From contig NZ_SMLC01000003.1 of the NCBI RefSeq assembly GCF_004349245.1, positions 79,080 to 143,079 of the forward strand: a DNA stretch of 64,000 bases, in the 5' to 3' direction. The number at the start of each line of letters is the position of its first letter. Positions within the stretch are counted from its first letter, which is position 1. Below, piece by piece: positions 63,982 through 64,000 of the stretch. Below the pieces are notes generated by a model. The model did no database searches, was not told the origin of the DNA, and was given only the letters and a program-made list of their open reading frames with translations. The position numbers were made by a program, and so were the translations under genes. This DNA comes from Actinomadura sp. 6K520 (GTDB lineage: Bacteria > Actinomycetota > Actinomycetes > Streptosporangiales > Streptosporangiaceae).

Positions 63982-64000
63982 CTGTCTCTTATACACGGCT
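63982..64000. other. Transposase mosaic-end adapter remnant
   Basis: CTGTCTCTTATACAC followed by GGCT: the first 15 bases are identical to the Tn5/Nextera mosaic end CTGTCTCTTATACACATCT. It sits exactly at the end of the window, so it is most likely leftover library adapter, not genomic DNA. Confidence 0.85.

Overview
This is a very GC-rich chromosomal segment from a filamentous-type actinobacterium. GTG/TTG starts are frequent, genes often overlap as ATGA or GTGA, and the marker genes are actinobacterial: pdtaS next to whiB1, nickel superoxide dismutase with its own protease, an rsbW-sigF type stress sigma pair, a DasR-like GntR regulator and the fused 2-oxoglutarate decarboxylase Kgd/SucA. 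I would guess Actinomadura or a relative (Thermomonosporaceae); this is inference. The last 19 bases look like a transposase-library adapter, so the right end is probably the raw end of a contig.

Left end (1-8.6 kb). A complete FxSxx-COOH RiPP cassette: the 60-residue precursor FxsA ending in FNSFI, the radical SAM/SPASM maturase FxsB with a C-terminal HExxH domain, the TIR-like protein FxsC, and the 1308-residue FxsT (ParA/MinD-like NTPase, TIR-like segment, NB-ARC NTPase, tetratricopeptide repeats). A SLATT/DUF4231 membrane protein diverges from it and runs off the left edge. This is the most unusual system in the window. The family is known, but its biological role is not, and it is built from parts typical of signalling and conflict systems.

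Catabolic region (8.6-24 kb). An alpha/beta hydrolase, a TetR regulator and a secreted beta-propeller protein lead into an overlapping four-gene operon. It encodes a GalB-like hydratase, an RraA-type aldolase, a PrpF-type tautomerase and an extradiol dioxygenase, with a convergent dehydrogenase and a GntR/FCD regulator. The same 12-bp operator-like motif lies in front of the operon and in front of the regulator. A truncated EF-G remnant follows. Then come a LysR gene, coxMSL for form I carbon monoxide dehydrogenase (AYACSFR active-site loop) and an XdhC/CoxF-type gene, followed by a DoxX/copper-monooxygenase-like pair on the other strand.

Biotin and mixed metabolism (24-36 kb). A biotin carboxylase carries a six-cysteine C-terminal domain resembling the biotin synthase auxiliary protein BsaP. 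Nearby are a GNAT enzyme, a ThDP enzyme, a carotenoid oxygenase, a lipoprotein, bioD-bioB, a Uma2 nuclease with a truncated paralogue, a GntR/UTRA regulator and bioF.

Regulation and stress (36-47.6 kb). pdtaS and whiB1 (with a perfect CRP-type site upstream of whiB1), a diacylglycerol-kinase-like enzyme, sigF/rsbW, sodN/sodX, a CGNR regulator, and an ABC transporter with its own two-component system.

Central metabolism (47.6-64 kb). Malic enzyme, an amino-acid ABC importer, a quinone-oxidoreductase-like protein, PadR with a DUF4097 protein, a DUF6104 protein, Kgd, AIM24, a glutathionyl-hydroquinone-reductase-like protein, a dehydrogenase, an SDR and an enoyl-CoA hydratase. I saw no rRNA, tRNA, CRISPR array or intact insertion sequence. 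Strong hairpins terminate many of the convergent pairs.
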